From Planktomarina sp. (lineage in GTDB: Bacteria > Pseudomonadota > Alphaproteobacteria > Rhodobacterales > Rhodobacteraceae), in the NCBI GenBank assembly GCA_017856985.1, contig JAFMEA010000011.1, positions 1 to 52,080 on the forward strand: 52,080 nt of DNA, in the 5' to 3' direction. Under the pieces are notes generated by a model. That model did not search any database. It saw only the letters and a program-made list of their open reading frames with translations, and was not told the origin of the DNA. Positions 17,122 to 25,763 of the stretch are shown here, piece by piece; position 1 is the first letter of the stretch, and every line of letters begins with the position of its first letter. A program made the translations under genes and the position numbers.

Positions 17122-17889
17122 ATGTCACGAATAAATTCACAAATGATTACGTTTTGTATCTTTATACTGGTTGGCTTCGGCTATGGTAAATCAATTAGTG
17201 CCTCAGAATTAGAAATAACAACAATTTCAGTCGGTACTGGAGCAGTTGCAGAACTAGGAATGAAGGTAAAAGTACATTACACCGGAACCCTATTGGACGG
17301 GACAGTTTTTGATAGCTCTATTCCCCGGAATAAACCTTTCGAATTTATATTAGGAACAGGTCAAGTAATTAGAGGATGGGAGCAAGGTATTCTTGGAATG
17401 AAAGTGGGAGAGAAGCGGAAGCTCTTTATTCCACCTGAGCTTGCTTATGGTGCAAATGGTGCTGGAGCTAGTATTCCTCCAAATTCAGAGTTAATTTTTG
17501 ATGTAGAATTGCTAGATGTTGGGTTTCCGCCAAAGCTAACTGGTGTTAATTCTGAACAACTAATACAGGCCCAAAAAAATAATGTATTGATTGTCGATAT
17601 TCGGGCCAAGGAAGAGTGGCTGGAAACTGGTATAATTGATGGTTCCAAAACAATTACAGCATTCACAGAAGAGGGTAATTTGCACCCTCAATTTAGGGAA
17701 ATCTTTTTCCCTTTGGTTAAAGGACTAGATGAGAATATTTTACTATATTGTCGGAGTGGGAACCGCTCGGCAATGATAGGAAACGCCCTTGTGGATCAAT
17801 TGGGCTTCACGAATGTTATGCATTTATCTGGTGGCATTGTCGAATGGAAGAACCAAGGATTTAAAACGGTTGTATACAAAAATCCATGA
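17122..17889 (+). CDS. Exported FKBP-type peptidyl-prolyl isomerase fused to a rhodanese domain
   Basis: A 255-residue protein with an N-terminal hydrophobic signal (about 8-28), an FKBP domain (about 33-133: [53 protein letters not shown]) and a rhodanese domain (about 140-252). The rhodanese loop [12 protein letters not shown] has its catalytic cysteine, Cys210, and [12 protein letters not shown] closes the fold. It should act in the periplasm on protein folding, with a sulfur-transfer or redox function added. Each domain is common, but the pairing on one chain is not. The gene stands alone between divergent EamA and the flavin monooxygenase 33 nt downstream. Confidence 0.9.
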   Translation: MSRINSQMITFCIFILVGFGYGKSISASELEITTISVGTGAVAELGMKVKVHYTGTLLDGTVFDSSIPRNKPFEFILGTGQVIRGWEQGILGMKVGEKRKLFIPPELAYGANGAGASIPPNSELIFDVELLDVGFPPKLTGVNSEQLIQAQKNNVLIVDIRAKEEWLETGIIDGSKTITAFTEEGNLHPQFREIFFPLVKGLDENILLYCRSGNRSAMIGNALVDQLGFTNVMHLSGGIVEWKNQGFKTVVYKNP

Positions 17890-17922
17890 ACAATATTTGT
17901 GTAAAGCCTTTAGGGATAAGAC

Positions 17923-19134
17923 GTGACTGAAATTGCAATCTCTGGCGCAGGTATCGGTGGATTGGTTACGGCGCTGTGCCTCAAATACCGGGGTTTTGAT
18001 GTAACAGTTTTTGAGGCAGATACTGAGATAAGGGCACTTGGCGTCGGTATTAATATAATGCCACATGCGTCAAAGTTATTAATAGAACTTGGGCTTGGCA
18101 GGCAACTTGATGAGCTTGGGATCCGAACTCGGTGCATTGAATACCGCACAAAGTTTGGTCATTTAATACAATCTGATCCTCGTAGCGTAGAGGCTGGTTT
18201 TGAAGCTCCACAATATTCGATCCATCGTGGTGAATTGCAAGCTATGTTGGCGAGTGAGGTCGAGAAACAGCTTGGTAATAGTTCTATTAGATTAGGTAAA
18301 CCTGTAGTTGGTTTTCGCCAAGGTCGTGGCTTTGTAACTATATTATTTAAGGATGGCTCCAAGCTGGATGCTAATCTGTTCGTTGATGCATCGGGCCTCC
18401 ACTCAAAGATAAGAAAGCAAATGAATCCATTTGAGGGGCCATTATGTTACGAGGGAACAATGATGTTCCGGGGTGCCACTGAAACGAATTTGATTGGCGA
18501 TGGCAAAACAATGGTCATAGCCGGCGATCATGATGTTAAGTTTGTGACTTACCCCATAAGCGAGCGCGCGCGTCAAAGTGGTCGCGCTCTGACTAATTGG
18601 GTGGCAGAGATACGCCACAGCGAGCCAAGGCATATTAATGATGCAGATTGGGGTAGGGGTGCTACAATAGATTTCATAAAACCGTTTGAAGACTTTTTTA
18701 TGCATGACATGAATTTGATTGAAATTATGAAAAAAACTGAAGTTGTTACCGAATATCCTATGGTAGACAGAAATCCTTTATTCTCTTGGGTTGAAGGTAA
18801 TGTCGCGTTGCTGGGCGATGCAGCACATCCAATGTATCCAATTGGAGCTAACGGTGCGAGCCAGGCAATACTTGACGCTTGGGCTATTGCTCATTGTCTT
18901 TCAGAAGAACCTAATACAGGTGGTTTGAAGGCTTACGAATTTGCGCGCCTGCCGATAACTACCGATGTTGTAGAAAGTAATAGGGAAGGTGGCCCAGAAA
19001 AGGTCCTCGATATAGCAGCTGCAAGGGTGAGTGGGCCCAATGACCGAATTGAAGACTTAATTTCTTCAACTGAGTTAAAACAGGTAGCAAGTTCTTACAA
19101 AAAAATTGCTGGGTTTGAAAAAAATAGAGTTTAA
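17923..19134 (+). CDS. FAD-dependent aromatic-ring hydroxylase-type monooxygenase
   Basis: Class A flavoprotein monooxygenase of 403 residues. The FAD ADP-binding motif GAGIGGLVTALCL is at the N-terminus and the second FAD motif LLGDAAHPMYPIGANG near residue 305. A DG-like segment lies between them. The family hydroxylates phenolic or heteroaromatic acids with NAD(P)H and O2; PhzS-like and 3-hydroxybenzoate hydroxylase-like enzymes are nearest by eye. The start is GTG at 17923. It converges on the IclR gene with only 4 nt between stop codons, so any shared terminator must lie within coding sequence. Confidence 0.88.
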   Translation: MTEIAISGAGIGGLVTALCLKYRGFDVTVFEADTEIRALGVGINIMPHASKLLIELGLGRQLDELGIRTRCIEYRTKFGHLIQSDPRSVEAGFEAPQYSIHRGELQAMLASEVEKQLGNSSIRLGKPVVGFRQGRGFVTILFKDGSKLDANLFVDASGLHSKIRKQMNPFEGPLCYEGTMMFRGATETNLIGDGKTMVIAGDHDVKFVTYPISERARQSGRALTNWVAEIRHSEPRHINDADWGRGATIDFIKPFEDFFMHDMNLIEIMKKTEVVTEYPMVDRNPLFSWVEGNVALLGDAAHPMYPIGANGASQAILDAWAIAHCLSEEPNTGGLKAYEFARLPITTDVVESNREGGPEKVLDIAAARVSGPNDRIEDLISSTELKQVASSYKKIAGFEKNRV

Positions 19135-19138
19135 CCTA

Positions 19139-19885
19139 CTAATTCTCCATTAATTTATCAATGTGGAAGGCCGTTTTGCGCAGGGCCGTTTCAATTAGTT
19201 TGCGCTTTTCCAAAAACCGGCTGCTGGGAACTGGAATCGATATTGCAACCACATCTCCCGAAAGGTCATTAAAAGCAAAGCCGATAGCAGAAATACCCAT
19301 TGTGTGAGCATCTTCGTCATAGGCGAGACGGTTATGTCTTATTTCTGAGAGCTTTTGCTCCATCTTTTTTATATCACTAATTATACCCCGTCGATCCCAC
19401 TCATCAGTAACAAGTGAATGCGCGGCTTTTGGTAAAATACGGGACAAACATGCCATTCCATTCGCCGTAGTAGTCAACGGAAAAACTTCACCGACAGATG
19501 AAATAGTTCGTAACCGTTGAGTGCCTGGCACCTGATCCAAAAATATCACTCCAGCACCTCGGAGAACAGACAAATCGGCTGTCTCCCCTGTGACTTCCGT
19601 TAACTCGGTCAAAAACAAACGACAAGTTTCTACTATGTTGTAATTTGTTGCTTGAGCCAATGCATTAACTTCTGGTCCAAGCCGGAGACTACCACCAGAT
19701 GCGTTTGAGATGACTAAGCGCTCAGCTTGCAGAGCATTTGCTATTCTTTGAACTGTGGAACGAGGCAGGTTTACCTGTTTGGAAATTTGGCCAAGGCTGA
19801 GCCCTGATTGGTTGTCTTTTAGTACTCTTAAGATACTTGCAGCACGTTCAATTACCTGAATACCTTTTTTTTGTTTTTGAGACAT
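19139..19885 (-). CDS. IclR-family transcriptional regulator
   Basis: A 248-residue regulator with an N-terminal winged helix-turn-helix (about 8-70; SLGQISKQVNLPRSTVQRIANAL is the recognition region) and a C-terminal IclR effector domain (about 80-245; RTISSVGEVFPLTTTANGMA and the late FNDLSGDVVAISIPVP are characteristic). It diverges from the 11-gene cyclase-BKACE-sulfatase operon with 183 nt between, and a palindromic operator candidate lies in that gap. Local repression or activation of that operon in response to its substrate or an intermediate is the simplest model, with the TAXI-TRAP promoter as a second target. Confidence 0.92.
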   Translation of the reverse strand: MSQKQKKGIQVIERAASILRVLKDNQSGLSLGQISKQVNLPRSTVQRIANALQAERLVISNASGGSLRLGPEVNALAQATNYNIVETCRLFLTELTEVTGETADLSVLRGAGVIFLDQVPGTQRLRTISSVGEVFPLTTTANGMACLSRILPKAAHSLVTDEWDRRGIISDIKKMEQKLSEIRHNRLAYDEDAHTMGISAIGFAFNDLSGDVVAISIPVPSSRFLEKRKLIETALRKTAFHIDKLMEN

Positions 19886-19934
19886 TTAAACTCTTTTAAC
19901 CCAAATATTTATCTTGTTTCAGACTTAACGTAAA

Positions 19935-20002
19935 CCGCCATACGATACAAGTATACTGCATAGCGGTTTTTGGTTGACGTCTTGGTGGTGAATATGCACC
20001 AA
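19935..20002 (+). promoter_or_regulatory. IclR-operon promoter/operator
   Basis: A 32-bp imperfect palindrome spans 19935-19966, with outer arms CCGC/GCGG and inner matches ATxC and TAxA (10 of 16 position pairs complementary). It is followed by GGTTTTTGGTTGACGT with -35 box TTGACG at 19974-19979. A second inverted repeat, TTGGTG-9 nt-CACCAA (19982-20002), covers the expected -10 region. Most of this arrangement recurs at 8479-8540. The position between the divergent IclR gene and its likely target operon fits an IclR operator. Confidence 0.6.
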
Positions 20003-20068
20003 TAGTAGGGACAAGAATCTAAAATCAAAGATTTCCAGCCTGATAAAGATCAAATAGGAGAAGAATAT

Positions 20069-20905
20069 ATGCAAGAAATTCGTGGTATAGAATTCCAAGA
20101 AAACCTTAACAACGACATGGGTTTGGAGTTCGTTAACTTAAGTCATCGATTTGGGTATCAATGCCCAAACTGGCCATATTTTAAAGATGTCGCAATCGAA
20201 CGAAAACACTATATGGCAAAATCTGGTGTTTTAAGTCAGACAATTACCACAACAATGCATGTCACGACGCACATTGATGCTCCAGCACATGTGGTCCAAG
20301 GAACCCCTTTTATTGACGAAGTTCCGCTACCTCACTTTTTTGGTAGTGGCCTTGTTGTCTCTATTCCCAAAAAGAAATGGGAAAGCATTACCAGGGAAGA
20401 TCTTGAGAAGGCCTGCGGACATGCAATTCGCAAGGGAGACGTTCTGATAATAAATACTGGTTGGCATAAGGTTTATGAAGATGGTGACTATTTTCCTTAT
20501 TGCCCTGGCCTAGTTCCATCGGCGGCAGATTGGATGGTAGAAAAAGGGATCAAGGTTGTAGGACATGACACCCAGGCAAATGATCACCCGTTAGCGACGG
20601 CAATTGGGCCGCAAAGAAATGGACCAATTCTGCCTCATCTTGAGGCAGAGTATAAAGAATGGTCTGGTGGAAATGACTGGAAAGATGATTTTCCGGTGTG
20701 GGAGCCGGTTCACAATAAATTATTTTCAAACGGTATTTTGGGAATAGAGAATGTTGGTGGGGATCTGGATTCTGTAACAGGTAAACGTGTAACTTTTGCA
20801 TTCTTTCCTTGGAACTGGGACCGAGGTGATGGTTGTATTATTCGTTTGGTTGCGATGACTGATAAAAAACAGGCGTATCGCATAGAATCTGGTGAGGCGT
20901 TCTAA
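20069..20905 (+). CDS. Cyclase-family metal-dependent hydrolase (kynurenine formamidase-like)
   Basis: A 278-residue member of the cyclase family, which contains bacterial arylformamidase KynB, isatin hydrolase and related amide/lactone hydrolases. The metal-binding motif is intact: HVTTHIDAPAH (residues 64-74), matching HxGTHxDxPxH except for Thr instead of Gly. GHDTQAND and the late AFFPWNW segment also fit. It is longer than KynB (about 210 residues) because of an N-terminal extension and an insertion. First gene of the 11-gene operon, with AGGAG 8 nt before the ATG, it overlaps the next gene by one base (TAATG). Its substrate is presumably an amide, formamide or lactone intermediate of the operon's pathway. 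Confidence 0.85.
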   Translation: MQEIRGIEFQENLNNDMGLEFVNLSHRFGYQCPNWPYFKDVAIERKHYMAKSGVLSQTITTTMHVTTHIDAPAHVVQGTPFIDEVPLPHFFGSGLVVSIPKKKWESITREDLEKACGHAIRKGDVLIINTGWHKVYEDGDYFPYCPGLVPSAADWMVEKGIKVVGHDTQANDHPLATAIGPQRNGPILPHLEAEYKEWSGGNDWKDDFPVWEPVHNKLFSNGILGIENVGGDLDSVTGKRVTFAFFPWNWDRGDGCIIRLVAMTDKKQAYRIESGEAF

Positions 20906-21252
20906 TGCAAGTTAAACGTTTTGAGGCAGCTGAAACCTATGACGCACCTAATCACCACGGGGTGGTTGGACTCCGGTTGCAGGGATTTGAAGAAGGTGGT
21001 CCTGAAAATCAGTGGATGGGGCTAAGCCAATTTTTGCCTGGTGGTGGCGCTGGTCCTGATTCAACTCCAATTGAAAAGGTTTATTTTATTGTTGAGGGTG
21101 AAATGACCGTAACCATTGATAATGTTGAGACAGTGCTTTCAAAATATGATAGCTGCACAATCCCTGCTGGCGAAACTCGAAAGATTGAAAATCGCACAAA
21201 CAATACGTGCACAATGTTAGTTGTCATGCCCTATCCGCCCGGAGTAAAATAA
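20905..21252 (+). CDS. Small cupin-domain protein
   Basis: A 115-residue single-domain cupin. The conserved barrel motifs are recognisable in degenerate form: GLSQFLPGGGAGPDSTPIEKVYFIVEGEMTV-like residues (about 41-70; the usual metal histidines are mostly missing) and the second motif DSCTIPAGETRKIENRTN (about 86-103). Its small size and weak metal motif suggest an isomerase, lactonase-like or accessory role rather than a dioxygenase. It overlaps the cyclase gene before it and the SDR after it by one base each, so it is translationally coupled to both. Confidence 0.8.
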   Translation: MQVKRFEAAETYDAPNHHGVVGLRLQGFEEGGPENQWMGLSQFLPGGGAGPDSTPIEKVYFIVEGEMTVTIDNVETVLSKYDSCTIPAGETRKIENRTNNTCTMLVVMPYPPGVK

Positions 21253-22037
21253 TGAATTCAATGCAGATGTTTGACGTGCAGGGTAAAACGGCCCTTATAA
21301 CAGGCGCGTCAGGTGCCTTTGGTATGGTCGCGGCCCGTGTTTTAGCAGAAGCTGGCTGCAGATTAGTTTTGGCTGCTGGCAATGTAGATGCCTTAGAGAC
21401 AATCTCGGAAGAATGCATCGCACTGGGTTCAGAAGTCATTAAGGTACATGGCCGTCCAACTGATGAAACTGCATGCCAATCGATGGTGGATGCAGCTGTA
21501 TCAGGCATGGGCAGCCTGGATATTTTAGTCGTGGCCTCAGGTATGAATAAAGTTGCGCCAATTAATGATATGGAACCTAAAACCTTTACTGATGTCATGG
21601 ACGCTAATGTTACGCAAACGTGGCTCCTTGCGCGCGCCGCATCAGCGCAAATGAAAGTGCAAGGCCATGGTGGTAAAATTGTGTTAGTTTCGTCTGCTCG
21701 TGGCTTGCTGGGACATCCTGCCGGATATACTGCTTATTGTGCATCAAAAGCTGCAGTGGATGGGATGACTAAAGCTCTTGGGTGTGAACTTGGACCAACT
21801 GGGATCACTGTCAATGCGATAGCGCCCACAGTATTTAGGTCACCGCTGACTTCATGGATGTTTGAAGATAATGAAAAGGCTAATGCGGTCCGCGCGGGTT
21901 TTTTAGCTAGGGTGCCCAAAGGTAGATTGGGTGAACCTGAAGACCTTGCTGGCCCACTTTTATTCTTAGCTTCAAGAGCTTCTGACTTTTATACTGGGCA
22001 CATTCTTTATGCTGATGGAGGTTATACGGCTGGATGA
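21252..22037 (+). CDS. Short-chain dehydrogenase/reductase (classical SDR)
   Basis: A 261-residue SDR with the cofactor motif TGASGAFGMVAA near residue 18 and the complete active site: serine in VSSARG and YCASK (Tyr and Lys). The C-terminus FYTGHILYADGGYTAG is typical. I chose the ATG at 21252, which overlaps the cupin stop (TAATG) and has GGAG upstream; an in-frame ATG at 21207 would add 15 residues that simply overlap the cupin gene. It probably oxidises a hydroxy group of the operon's substrate. It overlaps the following dehydrogenase gene by 4 nt (ATGA). Confidence 0.9.
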   Translation: MNSMQMFDVQGKTALITGASGAFGMVAARVLAEAGCRLVLAAGNVDALETISEECIALGSEVIKVHGRPTDETACQSMVDAAVSGMGSLDILVVASGMNKVAPINDMEPKTFTDVMDANVTQTWLLARAASAQMKVQGHGGKIVLVSSARGLLGHPAGYTAYCASKAAVDGMTKALGCELGPTGITVNAIAPTVFRSPLTSWMFEDNEKANAVRAGFLARVPKGRLGEPEDLAGPLLFLASRASDFYTGHILYADGGYTAG

Positions 22038-22963
22038 AACAAGTCTCGTTAATATCGGTTATAGGTGGTGGTTTGATGGGCCATGGAATAGCTTTGACCC
22101 TTGCGCGAGCTGGCCATCAGGTGCGTGTAACGGATCCTTCAGATAAGGCTCGCCTTTCGCTTAAAACACGCGTGACTGAAAGTTTAAGGCTCTTAGAAGT
22201 TGATGCTAATAAGATAGAGGCGGTTCTGAACAATATTGTGGTTTGTGACACAATAAAGGAGTCTGTCACAGACACAGAAATAGTATTTGAGGCTGGTCCA
22301 GAAAAACTAGAGGTTAAGCAGCAGATTTTTTCAGATTTAGAGAATTATGCCCCAAAAAACTCAATATTAGCATCTAATACATCTGTAATACCAATAACCA
22401 AAATTATGCAAAACTTAAATGGCAAACATCGTGCTCTAGGAACGCATTGGTGGAACCCAGCGCACATGATACCCTTAGTTGAGGTGATTAAAACCCAATG
22501 GACTGAGGGGAAATATGCGCAGGCTATGTTTGACCTTCTTGCAGCTTCAGGAAAAACTCCAGTTATGGTCGAAAAAGACGTAGCTGGATTTATAGGTAAC
22601 CGTTTGCAACACGCATTGTGGCGGGAAGCAATTAGCCTTGTTGAAAATGGGATATGCGATGCTGAAGCGGTTGATACAGTAGTTAAGTCTAGTTTTGGCC
22701 GCCGCTTAGCAGTACTTGGACCACTTGAGAATGCTGATCTGGTTGGTACAGATTTAACTTTGGACATCCACCAAAATGTTTTATTTGACTTGGAAAGTGG
22801 TGGTGGCACATCGCCATACTTGCAAAACATGGTCAAGAGAGGCGAATTTGGTATGAAATCAGGAAAAGGTTTTCATGTGTGGACTGATAAATCTGCTTCG
22901 AAAATACGCGAAAGGGTCAGTAAACATCTTCAAAAGCTGGAAGAAATTTTGAAAAATCCATAA
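22034..22963 (+). CDS. 3-hydroxyacyl-CoA dehydrogenase-family oxidoreductase
   Basis: A 309-residue NAD-dependent dehydrogenase with Rossmann motif GGGLMGHGIALTLARAGH and the catalytic region GTHWWNPAHMIPLVEVI, whose histidine matches the catalytic His of 3-hydroxyacyl-CoA dehydrogenases. The SNTSVIPI segment holds the conserved serine and asparagine. The C-terminal helical domain is present. Its length matches stand-alone members such as L-carnitine dehydrogenase rather than multifunctional beta-oxidation enzymes. With BKACE in the same operon, the expected product is a beta-keto acid, as in carnitine degradation, where dehydrocarnitine is cleaved by BKACE. Confidence 0.88.
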   Translation: MKQVSLISVIGGGLMGHGIALTLARAGHQVRVTDPSDKARLSLKTRVTESLRLLEVDANKIEAVLNNIVVCDTIKESVTDTEIVFEAGPEKLEVKQQIFSDLENYAPKNSILASNTSVIPITKIMQNLNGKHRALGTHWWNPAHMIPLVEVIKTQWTEGKYAQAMFDLLAASGKTPVMVEKDVAGFIGNRLQHALWREAISLVENGICDAEAVDTVVKSSFGRRLAVLGPLENADLVGTDLTLDIHQNVLFDLESGGGTSPYLQNMVKRGEFGMKSGKGFHVWTDKSASKIRERVSKHLQKLEEILKNP

Positions 22964-23002
22964 TTGCATCGCCCGCAAATGGGCAGTTTCTAGGAGGAAA
23001 AA

Positions 23003-24283
23003 ATGAAACGAAATATTTTAAAAACACCGAATAGGCGCACATTTTTGGCTGGATCAGGAGCGTTGATTGCTACCCCTGCTATACTAACTAGCACACGTGC
23101 TTACGCTGCTAATAAGATACTTAAAGTAGGGTATGTACACCCAAAAACTGGCCCTTTAGCGGGGTTTGCTGAAGCTGATGACTTCATAATAGAAGGTATC
23201 AAAAAAATCTTTGCTGGAGGTTTGCAAAACAACGGTAGTTCTTGGGATATCGAAATCATTACCCGAGACAGTCAATCCAACCCTAATCGTGGAGCGGAAG
23301 TTGCTGCGGATCTAATACTGCGTGATGAAGTAGATATAATCATGGCAGCAGGTACGCCTGATACAACTAATCCGGTCGCAGACCAGGCTGAAATAAACGA
23401 AGTTCCTTGTATTACTACAGATGCACCCTGGCAGCCGTATTTCTTTGGGCGAGGTGGCAACCCAGTGGAAGGCTTTCAAAGTACCTACCACTTCTTTTGG
23501 GGTCTAGAAGACGTAATTGGAGTTTTCCTTGACCTCTGGGGACAGAGTGGTGCTGCGAAGAAGGTTGGTGGACTATTTCCGAATGATGCTGATGGAAATG
23601 CATGGGGAGATGCAAAACTTGGACTACCGCCGGCGCTTTCCGGTGCTGGGTTTGATCTAACTGATCCTGGCCGTTATCAGCCATTATCAGATGACTTCTC
23701 CAACCAAATAGCAGCATTTCGCGATGCAGAATGTGAAATAGTAACTGGGGTGATGATACCACCAGATTTTGCGACTTTCTGGGCGCAGGCGGCACAGCAG
23801 GGCTTTAATCCCAAAGTAGCGACTATTGGTAAAGCTATTTTGTTTCCATCGGTAGTAGAGTCCTTAGGTGCTCGTGGAGACGGTCTTACTTCGGAAGTCT
23901 GGTGGTCTCCAAATCATCCCTTTAATTCATCCTTAACGGGAGATTCCGCTCAGGATTTAGTTGATGGATATACGGCAGCCACTGGCCGTCCATGGACACA
24001 ACCTATTGGCTTTAGACACGCTTTGTTTGAGGTGGTAGCTGACGTTGTGAAGCGTGCTGAAGATCTGGATAACCCTGAGGCGATTACTGCTTCTATTGCA
24101 GCGACGCAATTAGAGACAATTGTTGGACGCATTGATTGGTCAAATGGACCTGTTAAGAATGTTTCTAAGACCCCACTTGTTGGTGGGCAATGGCAGAAGA
24201 ATGGCGATACGTTAGACTTAAAAATAGTTGGTAATTCTGATCACCCAAGTATTCCAAAAACTGGTATGCTGAAAACGCTTTAA
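23003..24283 (+). CDS. ABC transporter substrate-binding protein, branched-chain amino acid (HAAT) type, Tat-exported
   Basis: Periplasmic receptor of a Liv-type importer, 426 residues. The N-terminus carries a twin-arginine signal (NRRTFLAGSGALIATPAIL) ending near AYAAN. The mature part starts KILKVGYVHPKTGPLAGF, the usual periplasmic type I opening, and has the DLILRDEVDIIMAAGTPDT segment. Tat export implies folding before translocation. AGGAGG precedes the ATG. It follows the dehydrogenase by 39 nt, a gap with a weak GCCC/GGGC hairpin, and is followed by a strong hairpin. The ligand need not be an amino acid; HAAT receptors also bind aromatic acids, amides and polyols. Confidence 0.9.
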   Translation: MKRNILKTPNRRTFLAGSGALIATPAILTSTRAYAANKILKVGYVHPKTGPLAGFAEADDFIIEGIKKIFAGGLQNNGSSWDIEIITRDSQSNPNRGAEVAADLILRDEVDIIMAAGTPDTTNPVADQAEINEVPCITTDAPWQPYFFGRGGNPVEGFQSTYHFFWGLEDVIGVFLDLWGQSGAAKKVGGLFPNDADGNAWGDAKLGLPPALSGAGFDLTDPGRYQPLSDDFSNQIAAFRDAECEIVTGVMIPPDFATFWAQAAQQGFNPKVATIGKAILFPSVVESLGARGDGLTSEVWWSPNHPFNSSLTGDSAQDLVDGYTAATGRPWTQPIGFRHALFEVVADVVKRAEDLDNPEAITASIAATQLETIVGRIDWSNGPVKNVSKTPLVGGQWQKNGDTLDLKIVGNSDHPSIPKTGMLKTL

Positions 24284-24290
24284 CGTAATT

Positions 24291-24316
24291 GGCAGTGCTG
24301 AGTAATCAGCGCTGCC
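24291..24316 (+). terminator. Intercistronic hairpin with GUAA tetraloop after the receptor gene
   Basis: GGCAGTGCTGA pairs with TCAGCGCTGCC (11 bp, one G-U) around a GTAA loop, a stable GNRA tetraloop. It lies in the 51-nt gap between receptor and ATPase genes. No long T-tract follows, so partial attenuation or 3'-end protection of the receptor message is more likely than full termination. Confidence 0.65.
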
Positions 24317-24334
24317 TCCTTTGACTGGAATAGA

Positions 24335-25063
24335 ATGTCGCCTATCTTGAAGTTGCGTGGCTTATCTAAATCGTTTGGTGCGGTCGTCGTAGCAGATGAA
24401 TTAAGCTATGAAATGCAATCTGGTGAAGCACTTGGAATTATTGGGCCGAATGGTGCTGGTAAAACCACAATGTTTAACCTCATTACTGGCACACTATTTC
24501 CTGATAGGGGTAATGTAAGTTTTCTTGGTAAGGACGTGACCAAGTACTCGGCGGCTCGACGGTGTCGATTGGGGATGGCCCGAAGTTTTCAGGTGCCGCA
24601 ACCATTTTCTGGTATGACAGTCTTTGAAAATGCAATGATTGCTGCAACACAGGCTGCTGGATTGTCGGGCCGTAAAGCAGAAAATAGTTGCCTTTCAGTT
24701 TTGGAACAGACGGATTTGTTAGATAAAGCAAATGTTTTGGCAGGAAGTCTCAATTTACTTGATCGAAAGAGGTTAGAGTTGACTAGGGCACTCTGTGCAA
24801 AGCCTAAACTTCTGATGTTAGATGAAATAGCTGGCGGTTTGACCGAAGGTGAATGTATTAGCTTAGTACAAACAATCAAAGACATTCGTTCGACTGGTGT
24901 TTCTATTATTTGGATTGAACACGTTGTGCATGCATTAATGGCTGTTGTAGATAGATTGATCGTGATCGACTTTGGGAAGAAGATTGCGGAGGGTATGCCA
25001 AAAGACATTATGGCGAGTTCAGAGGTACAGGAAGTTTACTTAGGAATCGAAGTGGATGGCTGA
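24335..25063 (+). CDS. Liv-type ABC transporter ATPase, LivG-like
   Basis: A 242-residue cytoplasmic ATPase. The Walker A motif is GPNGAGKTT and Walker B is LLMLDEI. The signature region reads [15 protein letters not shown], not the canonical LSGGQ, which is normal for LivG proteins, though the usual proline after DE is isoleucine. The early [18 protein letters not shown] is a LivG hallmark. It overlaps the second ATPase gene by 8 nt and works with it as a heterodimer driving the LivH/LivM permease. Confidence 0.93.
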   Translation: MSPILKLRGLSKSFGAVVVADELSYEMQSGEALGIIGPNGAGKTTMFNLITGTLFPDRGNVSFLGKDVTKYSAARRCRLGMARSFQVPQPFSGMTVFENAMIAATQAAGLSGRKAENSCLSVLEQTDLLDKANVLAGSLNLLDRKRLELTRALCAKPKLLMLDEIAGGLTEGECISLVQTIKDIRSTGVSIIWIEHVVHALMAVVDRLIVIDFGKKIAEGMPKDIMASSEVQEVYLGIEVDG

Positions 25064-25763
25064 CCCTCTGCTTCAAATTTCTAAACTTGATGCGTATTAC
25101 AATGATTTCCAAGCTTTGTATCAATTAGATATGAGCTTGGGAGAAGGAGAAGTCTTAGCAATTATTGGTTCTAATGGTGCTGGTAAAACTACACTGATGC
25201 GTTCAATTTCTGGGCTAATAAGTAATAATTCCTCACAAATGAGGTATCGGGGTAATCCTATTGGTGCATTGAGGGCTGATCAAGTAGCTGCACTAGGTAT
25301 AGCCTTAGTTCCTGAAGGGAGACAGCTGTTCCCATCTCTTTCGGTCGAGGAAAATCTATTGATTGGTGGGCGACTGGGTCGTAAAGGACCTTGGTCGCTT
25401 AGAACTGTTTTTAATCTGTTCCCAATACTTAAAGAGCGCCGAACACTTCCATCTACCTCTCTATCAGGAGGTCAACAACAAATGGTGGCAATAGGCCGTG
25501 CTTTAATGTCAAATCCTGATTTGATTTTATTTGATGAGATTAGTCTTGGACTTGCCCCTGTTATCATAAAATCAATTTATGATGCTTTACCTAATATTGT
25601 TGGAGAAGGCATTTCAGCGATGATTGTTGAACAGGATATTAGCAAAGCTATCTCAGTATCCAACCGGGTGTACTGTTTACAAGAAGGACGCATTTCTCTG
25701 GAAGGTGCATCTAAAAGTATTTCGCGCGAAGAGATTAGTCACGCGTATTTTGGAATTACCTGA
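25056..25763 (+). CDS. Liv-type ABC transporter ATPase, LivF-like
   Basis: A 235-residue ATPase with Walker A GSNGAGKTT, signature LSGGQQQMVAIGRAL and Walker B LILFDEISLGLAP; VPEGRQLFPSLSVEENLLIG is characteristic of LivF. It overlaps the LivG-like gene by 8 nt and the LivH-like gene by one base (TGATG). It pairs with LivG to energise import of the ligand delivered by the Tat-exported receptor. Confidence 0.93.
   Translation: MADPLLQISKLDAYYNDFQALYQLDMSLGEGEVLAIIGSNGAGKTTLMRSISGLISNNSSQMRYRGNPIGALRADQVAALGIALVPEGRQLFPSLSVEENLLIGGRLGRKGPWSLRTVFNLFPILKERRTLPSTSLSGGQQQMVAIGRALMSNPDLILFDEISLGLAPVIIKSIYDALPNIVGEGISAMIVEQDISKAISVSNRVYCLQEGRISLEGASKSISREEISHAYFGIT

Noticed and set aside
22345-22836. 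163-codon antisense ORF in the 3-hydroxyacyl-CoA dehydrogenase gene
   Set aside because: Long, but fully inside a well-supported gene with conserved catalytic motifs; no ribosome site or domain.
23415-23795. Histidine/glutamine-rich antisense ORF inside the ABC receptor gene
   Set aside because: Antisense shadow of a certain gene; the composition reflects complementary codons and no family is recognisable.
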